In this document: positions 43,684 through 52,871 of the stretch, piece by piece
Layout of the letters: every line of letters begins with the position of its first letter
Numbering within the stretch: the stretch's first letter is position 1
Origin: Phytomonospora sp040655735
Lineage (GTDB): Bacteria > Actinomycetota > Actinomycetes > Mycobacteriales > Micromonosporaceae
DNA: 64,000 nucleotides
Assembly (NCBI RefSeq): GCF_040655735.1
Contig: NZ_JBFAKK010000006.1
Span: 447,253-511,252, forward strand
Reading direction: 5' to 3'
The notes under the pieces: generated by a model
Database searches by the model: none
What the model was told of the DNA's origin: nothing
The model's input: only the letters and a program-made list of their open reading frames with translations
Made by a program: the position numbers and the translations under genes

Positions 43684-45278
43684 CCCCGCCTGAGCTTTCG
43701 CGTGACGCGCCCGATGAGGGGGCGGACGTCGTGGCGGTCGAGCAGCACCGTCACCGCACCGTAGACGACTAGCACGACGGCTCCCGCGCAGACCCCGGAC
43801 AACAGGGGCGGCAGGCCCTCGGTCAGTGACACCACGGGAAGCCCGGCGGCCAGCGCGAGTCCGGTGGCGAGGACGACGACGCCGAAGGCCCGCGCGACGC
43901 CGACCAGCGCGGAGGCTCCCGCGCGCACGGCGACGGCGGTGATCAGGGCGGCTCCGATGACGGCCATGCCGATGGAGTTGCCGAGGGTCACGGCGAGGAT
44001 CCGGTCGGCGCGGGGAAGCGTCGCGGCGAGGATCATGGTGGCGGCCATCACCACGCCCCAGCCGATGACGGTCGCGATCGCGGCGCGGGCGGTGTCGCCG
44101 CGCGCGTAGAGCGCTCGCGACAGCAGTGCGTAGAGGCCGTAGCCGAGCAGGCCGGGCGCGAGGCCGATGACCGCGGCGGACAGCTGCGCGGGGTCGGGCT
44201 CGCCGGACAGGATCGGGTTGAGGAAGTCCGCGAGCGGCCGGGCGAGGACGATCAGCGCGACCGTGCCCAGGCCGGAGAGGAGCAGCACGGCGCGGGTCGT
44301 CGAGGACAGGGTGCCGTCGTAGCGGGCGGTGTCCCCGGTCGCGTGGGCGTCGGCGAGCGCCGGGTAGGCGGCGGTCGCCACGGGTACGACCAGGACGGCC
44401 CATGGCAGCAGGTAGAGGGTGCTGGCGATGGTGTAGTTGACCAGCGTGCCCTGCGGGGCGGGCGGGTTGCTCAGGTAGATGACGACGAGCACCGACAGCT
44501 GCTGGGCGGCGACGGTGACCGCGCCGGCGAGTGCGAGCGCCTTGACCCTGCGGCCGATGCTGTCGCCGAAGGCGAGGCGGGGCCGCAGCCGTACGCCGAG
44601 GCGGAGGGTCGGCACGACGAGGCATCCCGAGAGCACGACGACGCCGAGGGTGGTGCCGACCGACAGGACGAGTTCTCCGGTGCGGGAGACGCCGGCGAGG
44701 TTATCGGGCTCGCCCATCGTTCCGTAGACGGTGTAGGCGACGATCACGGTCGCGCTCGACAGCAGCGGCGCCAGTGCGGGCCACGCGAAGCGGCGGTGGG
44801 CCTGCAGGACGCCGGTCAGGACGACGCCGATGCCGTAGAGCGGCAGCTGTGGCGCGAAGACCCGCAGCATGCGGGCGCCTACGGCGGCCATCTCGGGTTC
44901 GGCCTGTGCCGAGAGCAGTCCGATGATCGGGTCGGCGAAGACCGTCACGGCCACCGCGATGGGCACGAGGATGACCAGGGCCCAGGTGAGCATCGCCGAG
45001 GCGGTGCGCGAGACCGTCGCGGGGTCCTTGCGGGCGATGGGCGCGGCGAGGACCGGGATCACCAGGCTGGCCAGGGCGCCCCCGGCGACGATCTCGAAGA
45101 TGATGTTGGGGACGGTGTTGGCCGTCTGGTAGATGTTGCCCAGGTCGGTGACGCCGACGGCCCAGGCGAAGACGAGGACTCGCGCGAAGCCGGCGAGCCG
45201 GCTCAGCACGGTGATCCCGGCGATGAGCGTGGCGGCTCCGCCGATCCGGCCGCCTCTACTCGTGGCGGCGGCCGTCAT
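43680..45278 (-). CDS. MurJ/MviN-family lipid flippase-like protein
   Basis: 532 residues with about fourteen membrane helices and the MATE/MurJ-like repeat pattern. TLIAGITVLSRLAGFARVLV opens helix 1, NTVPNIIFEIVAGGALASLV follows, and LSRALYARGDTARAAIATVI matches the MviN signature region. MurJ moves lipid II across the membrane. Because the usual actinobacterial murJ lies near the origin, this copy may be a paralogue serving another lipid-linked glycan, in line with the adjacent GT4 gene (inference). Confidence 0.87.
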   Translation of the reverse strand: MTAAATSRGGRIGGAATLIAGITVLSRLAGFARVLVFAWAVGVTDLGNIYQTANTVPNIIFEIVAGGALASLVIPVLAAPIARKDPATVSRTASAMLTWALVILVPIAVAVTVFADPIIGLLSAQAEPEMAAVGARMLRVFAPQLPLYGIGVVLTGVLQAHRRFAWPALAPLLSSATVIVAYTVYGTMGEPDNLAGVSRTGELVLSVGTTLGVVVLSGCLVVPTLRLGVRLRPRLAFGDSIGRRVKALALAGAVTVAAQQLSVLVVIYLSNPPAPQGTLVNYTIASTLYLLPWAVLVVPVATAAYPALADAHATGDTARYDGTLSSTTRAVLLLSGLGTVALIVLARPLADFLNPILSGEPDPAQLSAAVIGLAPGLLGYGLYALLSRALYARGDTARAAIATVIGWGVVMAATMILAATLPRADRILAVTLGNSIGMAVIGAALITAVAVRAGASALVGVARAFGVVVLATGLALAAGLPVVSLTEGLPPLLSGVCAGAVVLVVYGAVTVLLDRHDVRPLIGRVTRKLRRG

Positions 45279-45315
45279 CAGTCCGCGGCCTCCGCGTGGG
45301 TACCGCCGGGCAGGA

Positions 45316-46161
45316 TCACGACTTGCGCCCGAAGCGGTCGATCTCGCGCAGAACGGGGGTGGCCTCGATGACCTTGGTGAAGCTGACCTTCTCGCTGGCG
45401 ACGGTGGCGGCGGCGAACAGCGCGAACAGGCCGAGGCGGCCGTAGCGGCCGGTCTTGGCGGTCAGCGCGAGGCCCAGCTGGGCGCCGAGCGCGTTGGCGC
45501 CGGCGTCGCCGAGCATGACCTTCTCGTCGAGGTCCTCGCCGATGAGCGCGCCCGCGGCCGCGACGGGGCCGCTGACGAGGTCGCCGCTGGCGGGCGTCTT
45601 GCCCAGACCGGCGAGCTGCCCCAGCGCCATCGTCGCCTTGAGCGCGCGGCCGGGCCGCAGGTCGAGGAGGTTGATGACGTTGGCGGCACCGGCGACCACT
45701 CCGGCGCCGACGAGCGTGTCGAACAGCGACAGGCGGCCGTCGCGGCGCCGGTCGGCGTCGATCAGGGCCACGGCGGTCAGACCGGCGGCGCCCACGCCGA
45801 CGATCTTCACCAGCCCGCTGGTGACCTTCCCGTCCTGGAGGGCGGCGAGGTGGCCCTTGAAGCCCTTGTACTGCTTCTGGTCCTCACGCGCTCCGACGAC
45901 GTCGTCGTAGAGCCCCACCGCTCCGGCGCCCAGGCCGGCGGTGAGGGCGGCGACGGCGGCGCGCGGGTTCTTCGCGCCGGCGGCGGCGCTGACCGAGGCG
46001 CCCACGGCCGCCGCGGGACCCGCGGCGAGGCTGATCGACTTGCCCTTGTGGTTGACGCGTTCGAGGCTGTGCGCCAGCGGCGAGCGGCGCAGCGCCGTCA
46101 TCGCCCCGCGGGCGACGAGGATGCCGGTACCGGCCAGCACCAGCCGGGACAACATTCCCAT
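45316..46161 (-). CDS. MraY/WecA-like polyprenyl-phosphate phosphotransferase-related membrane protein
   Basis: 281 residues, hydrophobic. Three signatures of the PNPT superfamily are visible: VGLYDDVVG (the DD motif, about residue 86), NVINLLDLRPGRALKA (NxxNxxDG-like, Gly absent) and MLGDAGANALGAQLGLAL. The protein is shorter than MraY or WecA (~350) and the substrate loop is reduced, so activity is uncertain. It lies between mctB and murJ. It may use a nucleotide sugar to prime a lipid carrier (inference). A good AGGAGAACC precedes the ATG. Confidence 0.75.
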   Translation of the reverse strand: MGMLSRLVLAGTGILVARGAMTALRRSPLAHSLERVNHKGKSISLAAGPAAAVGASVSAAAGAKNPRAAVAALTAGLGAGAVGLYDDVVGAREDQKQYKGFKGHLAALQDGKVTSGLVKIVGVGAAGLTAVALIDADRRRDGRLSLFDTLVGAGVVAGAANVINLLDLRPGRALKATMALGQLAGLGKTPASGDLVSGPVAAAGALIGEDLDEKVMLGDAGANALGAQLGLALTAKTGRYGRLGLFALFAAATVASEKVSFTKVIEATPVLREIDRFGRKS

Positions 46162-46203
46162 GGTTCTCCTGTCGGGGTCGTCGAAGCGGTCGCGAGGCCC
46201 CTC

Positions 46204-47133
46204 TTAGGCGGGAGGCATCGGCACCGTCGACTCGGCTCCGGTACCGGTGCCGTAGTCACCGACGTGGCCGGCCAGGTCGTAGGAGAGCGCGAGCGCGGCC
46301 GCCAGCTGCCCCTGCGGGGTGGAGATATTGTCCACGGTGGACATCGAAGCGTTCAGCGCGGGGTCGTTGCGAACCGCGGTCACCACGTTGCCCTGCCCGC
46401 CGATGCCCGGACAGGTCAGCACCGCCGTACCGCCGCCGTCGAACTGCGCGGCGGTGGTGACGACCTTGTTGTTGCGCGCCTCGGCGTCGGCGTCGGCGTA
46501 AGGCTTGCCGGTGACGATGAGCACGGCGGTGGCGCGGTCGCCCTTGAAGTTCTCCTTGCCGGTGATCATCTGCGCCTCGGTGAAGCCCGCCAGGACCTTC
46601 TTCTGCTCGGCGGCGGTCACGTTCGGGGTCGCGGTCATCAGCACGGCCGTCAGCAGCGCCGAGGCGGTCTCGACACCGACGCTGTTGTTGGGCAGGTTGG
46701 CCACCGAGGTCGGCAGCAGCTCGGTCGACAGCTCCAGCAGTTCGTCGTTGTTGGCCGGATCGGTGAAGTTGTCGGTGATGCCGAGCTCGCCGGTGATCGT
46801 CGCGCCGGTGTAGCCGAGCATCTCCCGGGCTCCGAGGACGTCGTCCTCGGAGGCTCCCGAGACCGTCACGATCAGGATCGACTGGTCGGTGAGCTTGCCC
46901 GCCAGCGCCGTCGGCGCGATCTGGCGGGCGAAGTCCTCCTCGGACTCCACCTGGTCGCGAAGCTGGTCGAGGTTCTCGCGGTAGCCGTCGTTCTCCTTGG
47001 CCAGCGAGTTCACCCGGTCGTTGAGGAAGTCGACCGCGGGACCGTTCAACGCCGCCGTGCCCAGCACCAGCCCGATGGCCAGGGCGAGGAACACCGCGGT
47101 GAGGGATACCAGGTGGTAGCGGAAATTGATCAC
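46204..47133 (-). CDS. mctB: MctB-family copper-transport/outer-membrane-associated protein
   Basis: 309 residues from GTG 47133. INFRYHLVSLTAVFLALAIG, a membrane anchor with uncleaved start, then a coiled-coil stretch (LNDRVNSLAKENDGYRENLD) and an extracytoplasmic domain. This matches MctB (Rv1698), required for copper resistance in M. tuberculosis and always next to steA. In non-mycolate actinobacteria the pair is linked instead to envelope and division functions. The GTG overlaps the steA stop (TAGTG), so translation is coupled. Confidence 0.87.
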   Translation of the reverse strand: MINFRYHLVSLTAVFLALAIGLVLGTAALNGPAVDFLNDRVNSLAKENDGYRENLDQLRDQVESEEDFARQIAPTALAGKLTDQSILIVTVSGASEDDVLGAREMLGYTGATITGELGITDNFTDPANNDELLELSTELLPTSVANLPNNSVGVETASALLTAVLMTATPNVTAAEQKKVLAGFTEAQMITGKENFKGDRATAVLIVTGKPYADADAEARNNKVVTTAAQFDGGGTAVLTCPGIGGQGNVVTAVRNDPALNASMSTVDNISTPQGQLAAALALSYDLAGHVGDYGTGTGAESTVPMPPA

Positions 47134-48311
47134 TAGAACAACCTTTGAAGCGAGAAGATGAGGTCGTCCCACCATTCGGTGACGACCTCCAGGTAGGAGC
47201 GCCCGACCGTCGACACCGTCAGCGCCGCCGCCATCGCCGCGACCCCGGCGAGCACCAGCAGCAGCAGGGACGACACCGACACGTTCTGCTTGTAGAGACG
47301 CGAGACGCCCTTGGCGTCGACGAGCTTCCCGCCGACCCGCAGGCGCGTCAGGAAGGTCGAGGCCATGCCGCCGCGGCCTTTGTCGAGGAACTCCACGAGG
47401 GTGGCGTGGGTGCCGACGGCGACGATCAGCTCGGCGCCCTTCTCGTCGGCGATGAGCATGGCGATGTCCTCGCTGGTGGCCGCCGCCGGGAACGAGATCG
47501 ACGGGATGCCCAGGTCGTCGAGGCGCGCCTTGCCCGGCGCTCGGCCGTCGGTGAAGGCGTGCACGATCACCTCGGCGCCGCAGCGGAGCACGTCGTCGGA
47601 GGCGGAGTCCATGTCCCCGACGATGATGTCGGGGGTGTAGCCGGCCTCGACGAGCGCGTCGGCGCCGCCGTCGACGCCGATCAGGACAGGCTTGAACTCG
47701 CGAATGTAGGGCCGAAGAACGTCGAGGTCCTCCTTGTAGTCGTACCCGCGGACCACGATCAGGCAGTGACGCCCGCTGATCGCGGTCTCGATGTCGGGCA
47801 CGCCCACACCGTCCAGGAGCAGGTCGCGCTCGCGCTTGAGGTACTCCATCGTGTTGGCCGCGAAGGCCTCCAGCTGCACCGACAGGCCCTCGCGGGCATC
47901 GACCATGGCGGTCGAGACGGTGTCGGAGTCCTGGCGCGCACCGCTGGCTATCACCTTGTCGCCGACGAAGACGTCCCCGTCGACGATGCGCACGGTGGTG
48001 CCCTCGCGCAGCTCCTGGAAGATGTCCTCGCCCACGTCGTCGACGAGCGGGATCCCTGCCTTGACCAAGACCTCCGGCCCCAGGTTCGGGTAACGCCCGG
48101 AGATCGACGGCTTGACGTTGATGACGGCGGCGACCTCGGTGGCCACCAGCGCGTCGGCGGCGACCCGGTCAATGTCGAGGTGATCGATCACGGCAATGTC
48201 ACCGGGACGCAGGCGGCCGGTGAGTCGCTTCGTACGGCGGTCCAGCCGGGCCGGGCCGGCAATCGTGCCGGCTTCGACCGCGCGGGACCGGCGCAGAGTA
48301 GGTAGACGCAT
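47133..48311 (-). CDS. steA: SteA-type putative cytokinetic-ring/division protein
   Basis: 392 residues. VDGGADALVEAGYTPDIIVG with DMDSASDDVL resembles thiamin-pyrophosphokinase-like proteins of the SteA/Rv1697 family. TSEDIAMLIADEKGAELIVA and a single membrane helix near the C-terminus (SVSSLLLLVLAGVAAMAAAL) complete it. In Corynebacterium SteA with SteB promotes daughter-cell separation through RipA. MctB here takes the SteB position. ATG 48311 has GAGGATGGGG upstream. Confidence 0.88.
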   Translation of the reverse strand: MRLPTLRRSRAVEAGTIAGPARLDRRTKRLTGRLRPGDIAVIDHLDIDRVAADALVATEVAAVINVKPSISGRYPNLGPEVLVKAGIPLVDDVGEDIFQELREGTTVRIVDGDVFVGDKVIASGARQDSDTVSTAMVDAREGLSVQLEAFAANTMEYLKRERDLLLDGVGVPDIETAISGRHCLIVVRGYDYKEDLDVLRPYIREFKPVLIGVDGGADALVEAGYTPDIIVGDMDSASDDVLRCGAEVIVHAFTDGRAPGKARLDDLGIPSISFPAAATSEDIAMLIADEKGAELIVAVGTHATLVEFLDKGRGGMASTFLTRLRVGGKLVDAKGVSRLYKQNVSVSSLLLLVLAGVAAMAAALTVSTVGRSYLEVVTEWWDDLIFSLQRLF

Positions 48312-48364
48312 CGGCCCCATCCTCGCATCAGTCGACCATGAACCGGCAACGCCACGCGCATCAC

Positions 48365-50143
48365 TCACGAATTAGAATGAATTGCCCGCTTTTCCTTCGC
48401 GGCGACGGCGAGGAGCTCCTCGGCGTGCGCGACCCCCAGGTGACTGTCGGGGAGTCCGGCGAGCATGCGCGCGAGTTCACGCGCCCGTTCGGTGTCCATC
48501 ACCGCGTGCACGCCCGACGTGGTCACCGCCCCGGACACGTCCTTGGCGACCACGAGGTGCCGGTCGGCGAACGCGGCCACCTGCGGAAGGTGTGTCACAA
48601 CGATAACCTGATGCCGGTGCGCGAGCCGGGCGAGCCGACGCCCGATCTCCACCGCGGCCGTTCCCCCGACACCGGCGTCCACCTCGTCGAAGACCAGCGT
48701 CGGCGGACCGCCGGCACCGGCGAAGATCACCTCGATGGCCAGCATCACCCGCGACAGCTCACCACCCGACGCGCCCCGCTGCAACGACGCCGGCGGCGAA
48801 CCGGGGTTGGCCTGGAGCCGCAACTCGACCTCGTCGGCGCCGTCGGGACCCACCCCGCACTCGACACCGTCGACGGGCAACCGGTGCGGACCGCGCGCGG
48901 CAGCCCGCGCCGACACCTCGGCGAGGACCTTCGCGTGCGGCATCGCCAGGCCGGTCAACTCGACGCTGACCTCCTCGGCGAACCGGCCCGCGGCCTCCTT
49001 GCGGGAGGCGAGCAGCCGCGACGCCAGCGCCGCGACCTCACCGGCGAGCCGGTCGCGCTCGGCCGCCAGCGACTCCATCGCCTCGTCGGAGGTGTCGAGC
49101 TCGGACAGGCGCAGCGCGGCGGTCTCCGCCCACGCCAGCACCCCGTCGATGTCCTCGGCGTACTTGCGCGTCAGGCCCTTGAGAATCGAGCGGCGCGCGA
49201 AGATGTCCTCCAGCCGCGCCGGGTCGGCGTCCAGCGACGCCAGATAGCTGCCCAGATCGCCCGACACGTCGCCGATCACCGACGCGGCCTCGCTCAGCCG
49301 CGCCGCCATCTCGCCGAGCGCCGAGTCGACACCGGACTGGGCCTCCAGGGCCCGCTGCGCCGACGACAGCAGCGTCAGCACGTCCATGGCCTCGTCGACG
49401 GCGTCGGAGTCACCCGACAAAGCGCCGTGCGCGGTCACCGCCGCACCCCGCAGCGCCTCGGCGTGCTCCAGCCGCCGCGCCTCCTCGGCCAGCGCGTCGT
49501 CCTCACCCGGCTCGGGCGCCACGTCGGCGATCTCGGCCAGGCCCAGTTGCAGCAGCTCCGCCTCACGGCTGCGCTCACTGGCCTCCCGCCGCCGCTTGTC
49601 GTACTCGTCGGCCGCCAGACGCCACTGGGCGTAGGCCTCCCGGTAGCCGGCGTAAAGCTTCTCGTGATCGGCGCCCGCGTAACGGTCCAGGGCCGAACGC
49701 TGCTCGGCCGGCTGCAGCAGGCGCATCTGGTCGGACTGACCGTGCACCGACAGCACCAGCTCACCCAGCTCAGCCAGCACCCCGATCGGGGCGGACCGGC
49801 CGGCGACATGCGCACGGGAGCGGCCCTCGGCCGTGACGGTACGGCTCAGCAGCAGCTCGTCGTCGTCCACTTCGGCCCCGGCGTCGACGGCACGCTGCCG
49901 CACCGCCGAGGACGTGCGCGTGTCGCGCCCGTCGAGACGAAGGCGCCCTTCCACGACGGCACGTCCGGCGTCGGTCCGCACGCGACCGGCGTCGGCCCGA
50001 CCTCCGAACAGCAGACCGAGACCGGCCACCACCATCGTCTTGCCGGCACCGGTCTCGCCGGTGATGACGGTCAGCCCGTCGGCGAGCGGCAGGCTCGCGT
50101 CCTCGATGACCCCAAGTCCGGTGATCCGCAACTCTTCCAGCAC
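48365..50143 (-). CDS. recN: DNA repair protein RecN
   Basis: 592 residues from GTG 50143. N-terminal LEELRITGLGVIEDASLPLA, Walker A GETGAGKT (29-36), a long coiled coil (about 160-380), signature LQRGASGGELSRVMLAIEVI and Walker B TLVFDEVDAGVGG. It is an SMC-like ATPase holding broken ends during double-strand-break repair. The transcript looks leaderless (TAGGGT, seven bases, GTG). No LexA box was recognised in the 64 bases upstream. Confidence 0.96.
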   Translation of the reverse strand: MLEELRITGLGVIEDASLPLADGLTVITGETGAGKTMVVAGLGLLFGGRADAGRVRTDAGRAVVEGRLRLDGRDTRTSSAVRQRAVDAGAEVDDDELLLSRTVTAEGRSRAHVAGRSAPIGVLAELGELVLSVHGQSDQMRLLQPAEQRSALDRYAGADHEKLYAGYREAYAQWRLAADEYDKRRREASERSREAELLQLGLAEIADVAPEPGEDDALAEEARRLEHAEALRGAAVTAHGALSGDSDAVDEAMDVLTLLSSAQRALEAQSGVDSALGEMAARLSEAASVIGDVSGDLGSYLASLDADPARLEDIFARRSILKGLTRKYAEDIDGVLAWAETAALRLSELDTSDEAMESLAAERDRLAGEVAALASRLLASRKEAAGRFAEEVSVELTGLAMPHAKVLAEVSARAAARGPHRLPVDGVECGVGPDGADEVELRLQANPGSPPASLQRGASGGELSRVMLAIEVIFAGAGGPPTLVFDEVDAGVGGTAAVEIGRRLARLAHRHQVIVVTHLPQVAAFADRHLVVAKDVSGAVTTSGVHAVMDTERARELARMLAGLPDSHLGVAHAEELLAVAAKEKRAIHSNS

Positions 50144-50150
50144 AGCCCCG

Positions 50151-50156
50151 ACCCTA
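50151..50156 (-). promoter_or_regulatory. Leaderless -10 element of recN
   Basis: TAGGGT on the minus strand, seven bases, GTG 50143. The spacing is one more than at the other leaderless starts in this window. Confidence 0.5.
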
Positions 50157-50207
50157 GTAGCACTGGCGTACGGATGGCCAATCCGGATCGCAACTTCCCA
50201 CCGATAT

Positions 50208-51110
50208 CTATGTGCGGTTCTGCCGCCAGCCCTCCACGGGCAGGCGCAGTTTCGCCACCAGCCGCTCGGTGAACGACTGCGGAGACAGATGCACCACCCG
50301 CACCGGGCGCTCACCGCGGCGGACCCGCACATGCGTGCCCGGCGGGAGATCGAACACCCGCCGCCCGTCGCAGGAGAGCACCGCCAGGGTCGTGTGCGGC
50401 TCCACCGTGATCTCCACAGTGGACGACGGCGACACCACCAGCGGACGGCTGAACAGGGTGTGCGCGCTGATCGGCACGAAGAGCAGGGCCTCGACCTCCG
50501 GCCACACCACCGGTCCGCCCGCCGACATCGCGTAGGCAGTCGAGCCCGTCGGCGTCGCGCAGACGATCCCGTCGCACCCGTACCGCGACAGCCGGCGCCC
50601 GTCGATCTCGACGAGCACCTCCAGCATCCGCGAGGGCATGCCCTTCTCCACGGTCGCCTCGTTGAGCGCCCAGGACTCGGCGATGACCTCGCCATCGAGT
50701 GTGGCGGTCACCTCAACGGTGAACCGCTCCTCGACGGTGTAGTCGCCGGCCGCGATCTGCCGCACGGCGATCTCCAGATCACCGCACTCGGCCTCGGCGA
50801 GAAAGCCAACGTGCCCGAGGTTGATGCCCAGCAGCGGCGCGCCGGCCGGGCGCGCCAGCTCGGCGGCGCGCAGGAAAGTCCCGTCACCGCCCAAGGCGAT
50901 GACGATCTCGGCCTCACCGGCCGAGACCGCGCCGGTGACCAGTTCCACGTCGGGAAGCGGCAGATCCACCGCCTCCTCGGCGAGCATCCGCACGGTGAAA
51001 CCCGCGCCGCGCAGGATCTTGGCCACCGAACGGGCCTGCTCACTGCTGTCGGCCCGCCCTGTGTGGGTGACCAGTAGCGCCGACCGGGGCGAAGGTGTCG
51101 TGTCGTTCAC
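50208..51110 (-). CDS. nadK: NAD kinase
   Basis: 300 residues from GTG 51110. GGDGTF at 74-79 is the phosphate-binding motif; LGINLGHVGFLAEA, then GIVCATPTGSTAYAMSAGGP (NE/D and GGP elements) complete the NadK core. The enzyme phosphorylates NAD to NADP with ATP or polyphosphate. It starts seven bases after the tlyA stop. The order tlyA-nadK-recN is conserved in actinobacteria. Confidence 0.96.
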   Translation of the reverse strand: MNDTTPSPRSALLVTHTGRADSSEQARSVAKILRGAGFTVRMLAEEAVDLPLPDVELVTGAVSAGEAEIVIALGGDGTFLRAAELARPAGAPLLGINLGHVGFLAEAECGDLEIAVRQIAAGDYTVEERFTVEVTATLDGEVIAESWALNEATVEKGMPSRMLEVLVEIDGRRLSRYGCDGIVCATPTGSTAYAMSAGGPVVWPEVEALLFVPISAHTLFSRPLVVSPSSTVEITVEPHTTLAVLSCDGRRVFDLPPGTHVRVRRGERPVRVVHLSPQSFTERLVAKLRLPVEGWRQNRT

Positions 51111-51117
51111 CGGACAA

Positions 51118-51924
51118 TCATGCGTTGTCCGATTCGGCGACGACACGACGGACCTCCCCGTCGTCGAGCGGTCCGGCGTCCTTGCGCAGGCGGCAGAAGA
51201 ACTCGACGTTGCCCGACGGACCCGGCAGCGGACTGGCCGCCACCCCCGCCACGCCCCATCCGAGCCCCGCCGCGGCAGCCACGACACCGCGCACCGCCTC
51301 GGCACGAAGCTCCAGGTCACGGACCACTCCGCCCGAGCCGACACGCTCCTTGCCGACCTCGAACTGCGGCTTGATCATCGGGACGACGTCACCGTCGTCG
51401 AGGGTGCACGCCGTCAACGCCGGCAGCACCAGCCGCAGTGAGATGAACGACAGATCCGCAACGGTCACCTCGACCCGCCCGCCGATCACTTCGGGCGTCA
51501 GATGGCGAACATTCGTCCTGTCGTGGACGTGCACGCGCTCATCGGTCCGCAGCGACCACGCCAACTGCCCGTAGCCGACGTCGACGGCCTCGACGACACG
51601 CGCGCCGCGCCGCAGCAGCACGTCGGTGAAACCGCCCGTCGAAGCACCCGCGTCCAGACAGCGCTTCCCCTCGACCGACAGACCCGAGGGCCCGAAGGCG
51701 TCGAGGGCACCGATGAGCTTGTGCGCGCCGCGCGACACGTAGTCGTCACCGGTCTCGCCTTCGCGGACGAGTACCGGGTCGGCCGGATCCACCGACGTGG
51801 CCGCCTTCCTGGCGACCATCCCGCGCACCTCGACCCGCCCGGCGGCGATCAGCTCGCCGGCCTGCTCGCGCGAACGCGCCAGACCCCGGCGAACCAGCTC
51901 GGCGTCGAGTCGGAGCCTGCGCAT
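51118..51924 (-). CDS. tlyA: TlyA-family rRNA 2'-O-methyltransferase
   Basis: 268 residues. An N-terminal S4 domain (RLRLDAELVRRGLARSREQA) precedes an FtsJ-like Rossmann methyltransferase with the SAM loop CLDAGASTGGFTDVLLRRGA and VVEAVDVGYGQLAW. TlyA methylates C1409 of 16S and C1920 of 23S rRNA; loss gives capreomycin resistance. Its ATG shares a base with the preceding stop (TGATG). A GTG at 51927 is an alternative. Confidence 0.95.
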   Translation of the reverse strand: MRRLRLDAELVRRGLARSREQAGELIAAGRVEVRGMVARKAATSVDPADPVLVREGETGDDYVSRGAHKLIGALDAFGPSGLSVEGKRCLDAGASTGGFTDVLLRRGARVVEAVDVGYGQLAWSLRTDERVHVHDRTNVRHLTPEVIGGRVEVTVADLSFISLRLVLPALTACTLDDGDVVPMIKPQFEVGKERVGSGGVVRDLELRAEAVRGVVAAAAGLGWGVAGVAASPLPGPSGNVEFFCRLRKDAGPLDDGEVRRVVAESDNA

Positions 51925-52145
51925 CACGCGTCGTCGACGGTCGCCAGGATGTCCTGCAACCGCTCGTGCACCGTCTCGAACACTCCCACCCGCTCGGCGC
52001 ACGGCAGGGCTTCGAGCCCGTCGAGCACCGCGAGGGCCTCGTCCACCACCGAGACGTCACCGTCCACCGGGGACGACGAAGCGGGCGACGCCGCACGGCC
52101 CTCAAGGGACCGCGCGAACGCCGCCGGATTGGGAATACCGCTCAC
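51924..52145 (-). CDS. Small conserved protein upstream of tlyA
   Basis: 73 residues, acidic and soluble. The C-terminal half, VVDEALAVLDGLEALPCAER plus VGVFETVHERLQDILATVD, looks like two amphipathic helices. Its position between the H1-like gene and tlyA is that of small conserved genes such as Rv1693, with stop/start overlaps on both sides, so it is real despite its size. Function unknown. Confidence 0.75.
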   Translation of the reverse strand: MSGIPNPAAFARSLEGRAASPASSSPVDGDVSVVDEALAVLDGLEALPCAERVGVFETVHERLQDILATVDDA

Positions 52146-52741
52146 TTCTCGCCCTCGGAGGACGCCGCCTTCTTGGCCGGCGCCGACTTCTTCGCGGACG
52201 TGGAGGTCTTCTTGGCGGCGGTGGTCTTCTTCGCCGCACCCGCCGTCTTCTTCGCGGCGGTCTTCTTGGCCGCCGGAGCGGCCTTCTTCGCCGCGGTCGG
52301 CTTCGTCGACGTCGACGTGGCCGCCGCCTTCTTCGCCGGGGCTGCCTTCTTGGCCGGCGCGGACTTCTTCACCGGCGCGGTCGCCGACGTGGTCGCCACC
52401 GTCGCCGCCGCGGCGGCGCGCTCGGCCGCCGACGCGCGGCCCTCGGCCTCACGCAGCTTCGTCTCCAGGTCGGCCACCCGGTCGTTGAGCTCGCCGACCT
52501 CCTCGGACGTCGCCAGACCGACGCGCCCGAGATTGCGGTCGAGTTCGTAGCGCACCAGCTTGGTCAGGGCGTCCCGGTTGGCCGAACTGGCCGACATCAG
52601 GTCCTCGGCCATCGTCTGCAGCTGGTCGACGGTCGCACCGCTCTGCTTCGCGAGCTTCTTGACCACCTTCGTCGCCCGCTTCCGCGAGGTCTCGGTCAAG
52701 CCCAGCGCCAGCTCCAGATAAGCCCGCCACGCGTCCTGCAT
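52142..52741 (-). CDS. Coiled-coil protein with histone H1-like Ala/Lys tail
   Basis: 199 residues from ATG 52741, which has GGAGG six bases upstream; a GTG at 52753 is less likely. The first ~110 residues are helical (QDAWRAYLELALGLTETSRK, then LDRNLGRVG and a heptad EVGELNDRVADLETKLREAE). The last ~85 consist of AAKK/PAKKAA repeats like histone H1 or HupS tails, highly basic. It could bind nucleic acid or polyphosphate (inference). It overlaps the next gene by four bases, heading the tlyA operon. Confidence 0.8.
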   Translation of the reverse strand: MQDAWRAYLELALGLTETSRKRATKVVKKLAKQSGATVDQLQTMAEDLMSASSANRDALTKLVRYELDRNLGRVGLATSEEVGELNDRVADLETKLREAEGRASAAERAAAAATVATTSATAPVKKSAPAKKAAPAKKAAATSTSTKPTAAKKAAPAAKKTAAKKTAGAAKKTTAAKKTSTSAKKSAPAKKAASSEGEK

Positions 52742-52871
52742 TTCGGCCTCCACACATCCCGGTGTCGGTTTACTTGATTCACTGCGTTCCGGTCACGCTA
52801 CCCCGGAAGCGATGGCCGCCCATGAGGTACCGTGCCCAACGGTGCAATCCGAGGACCCGGAGGAATGACGA

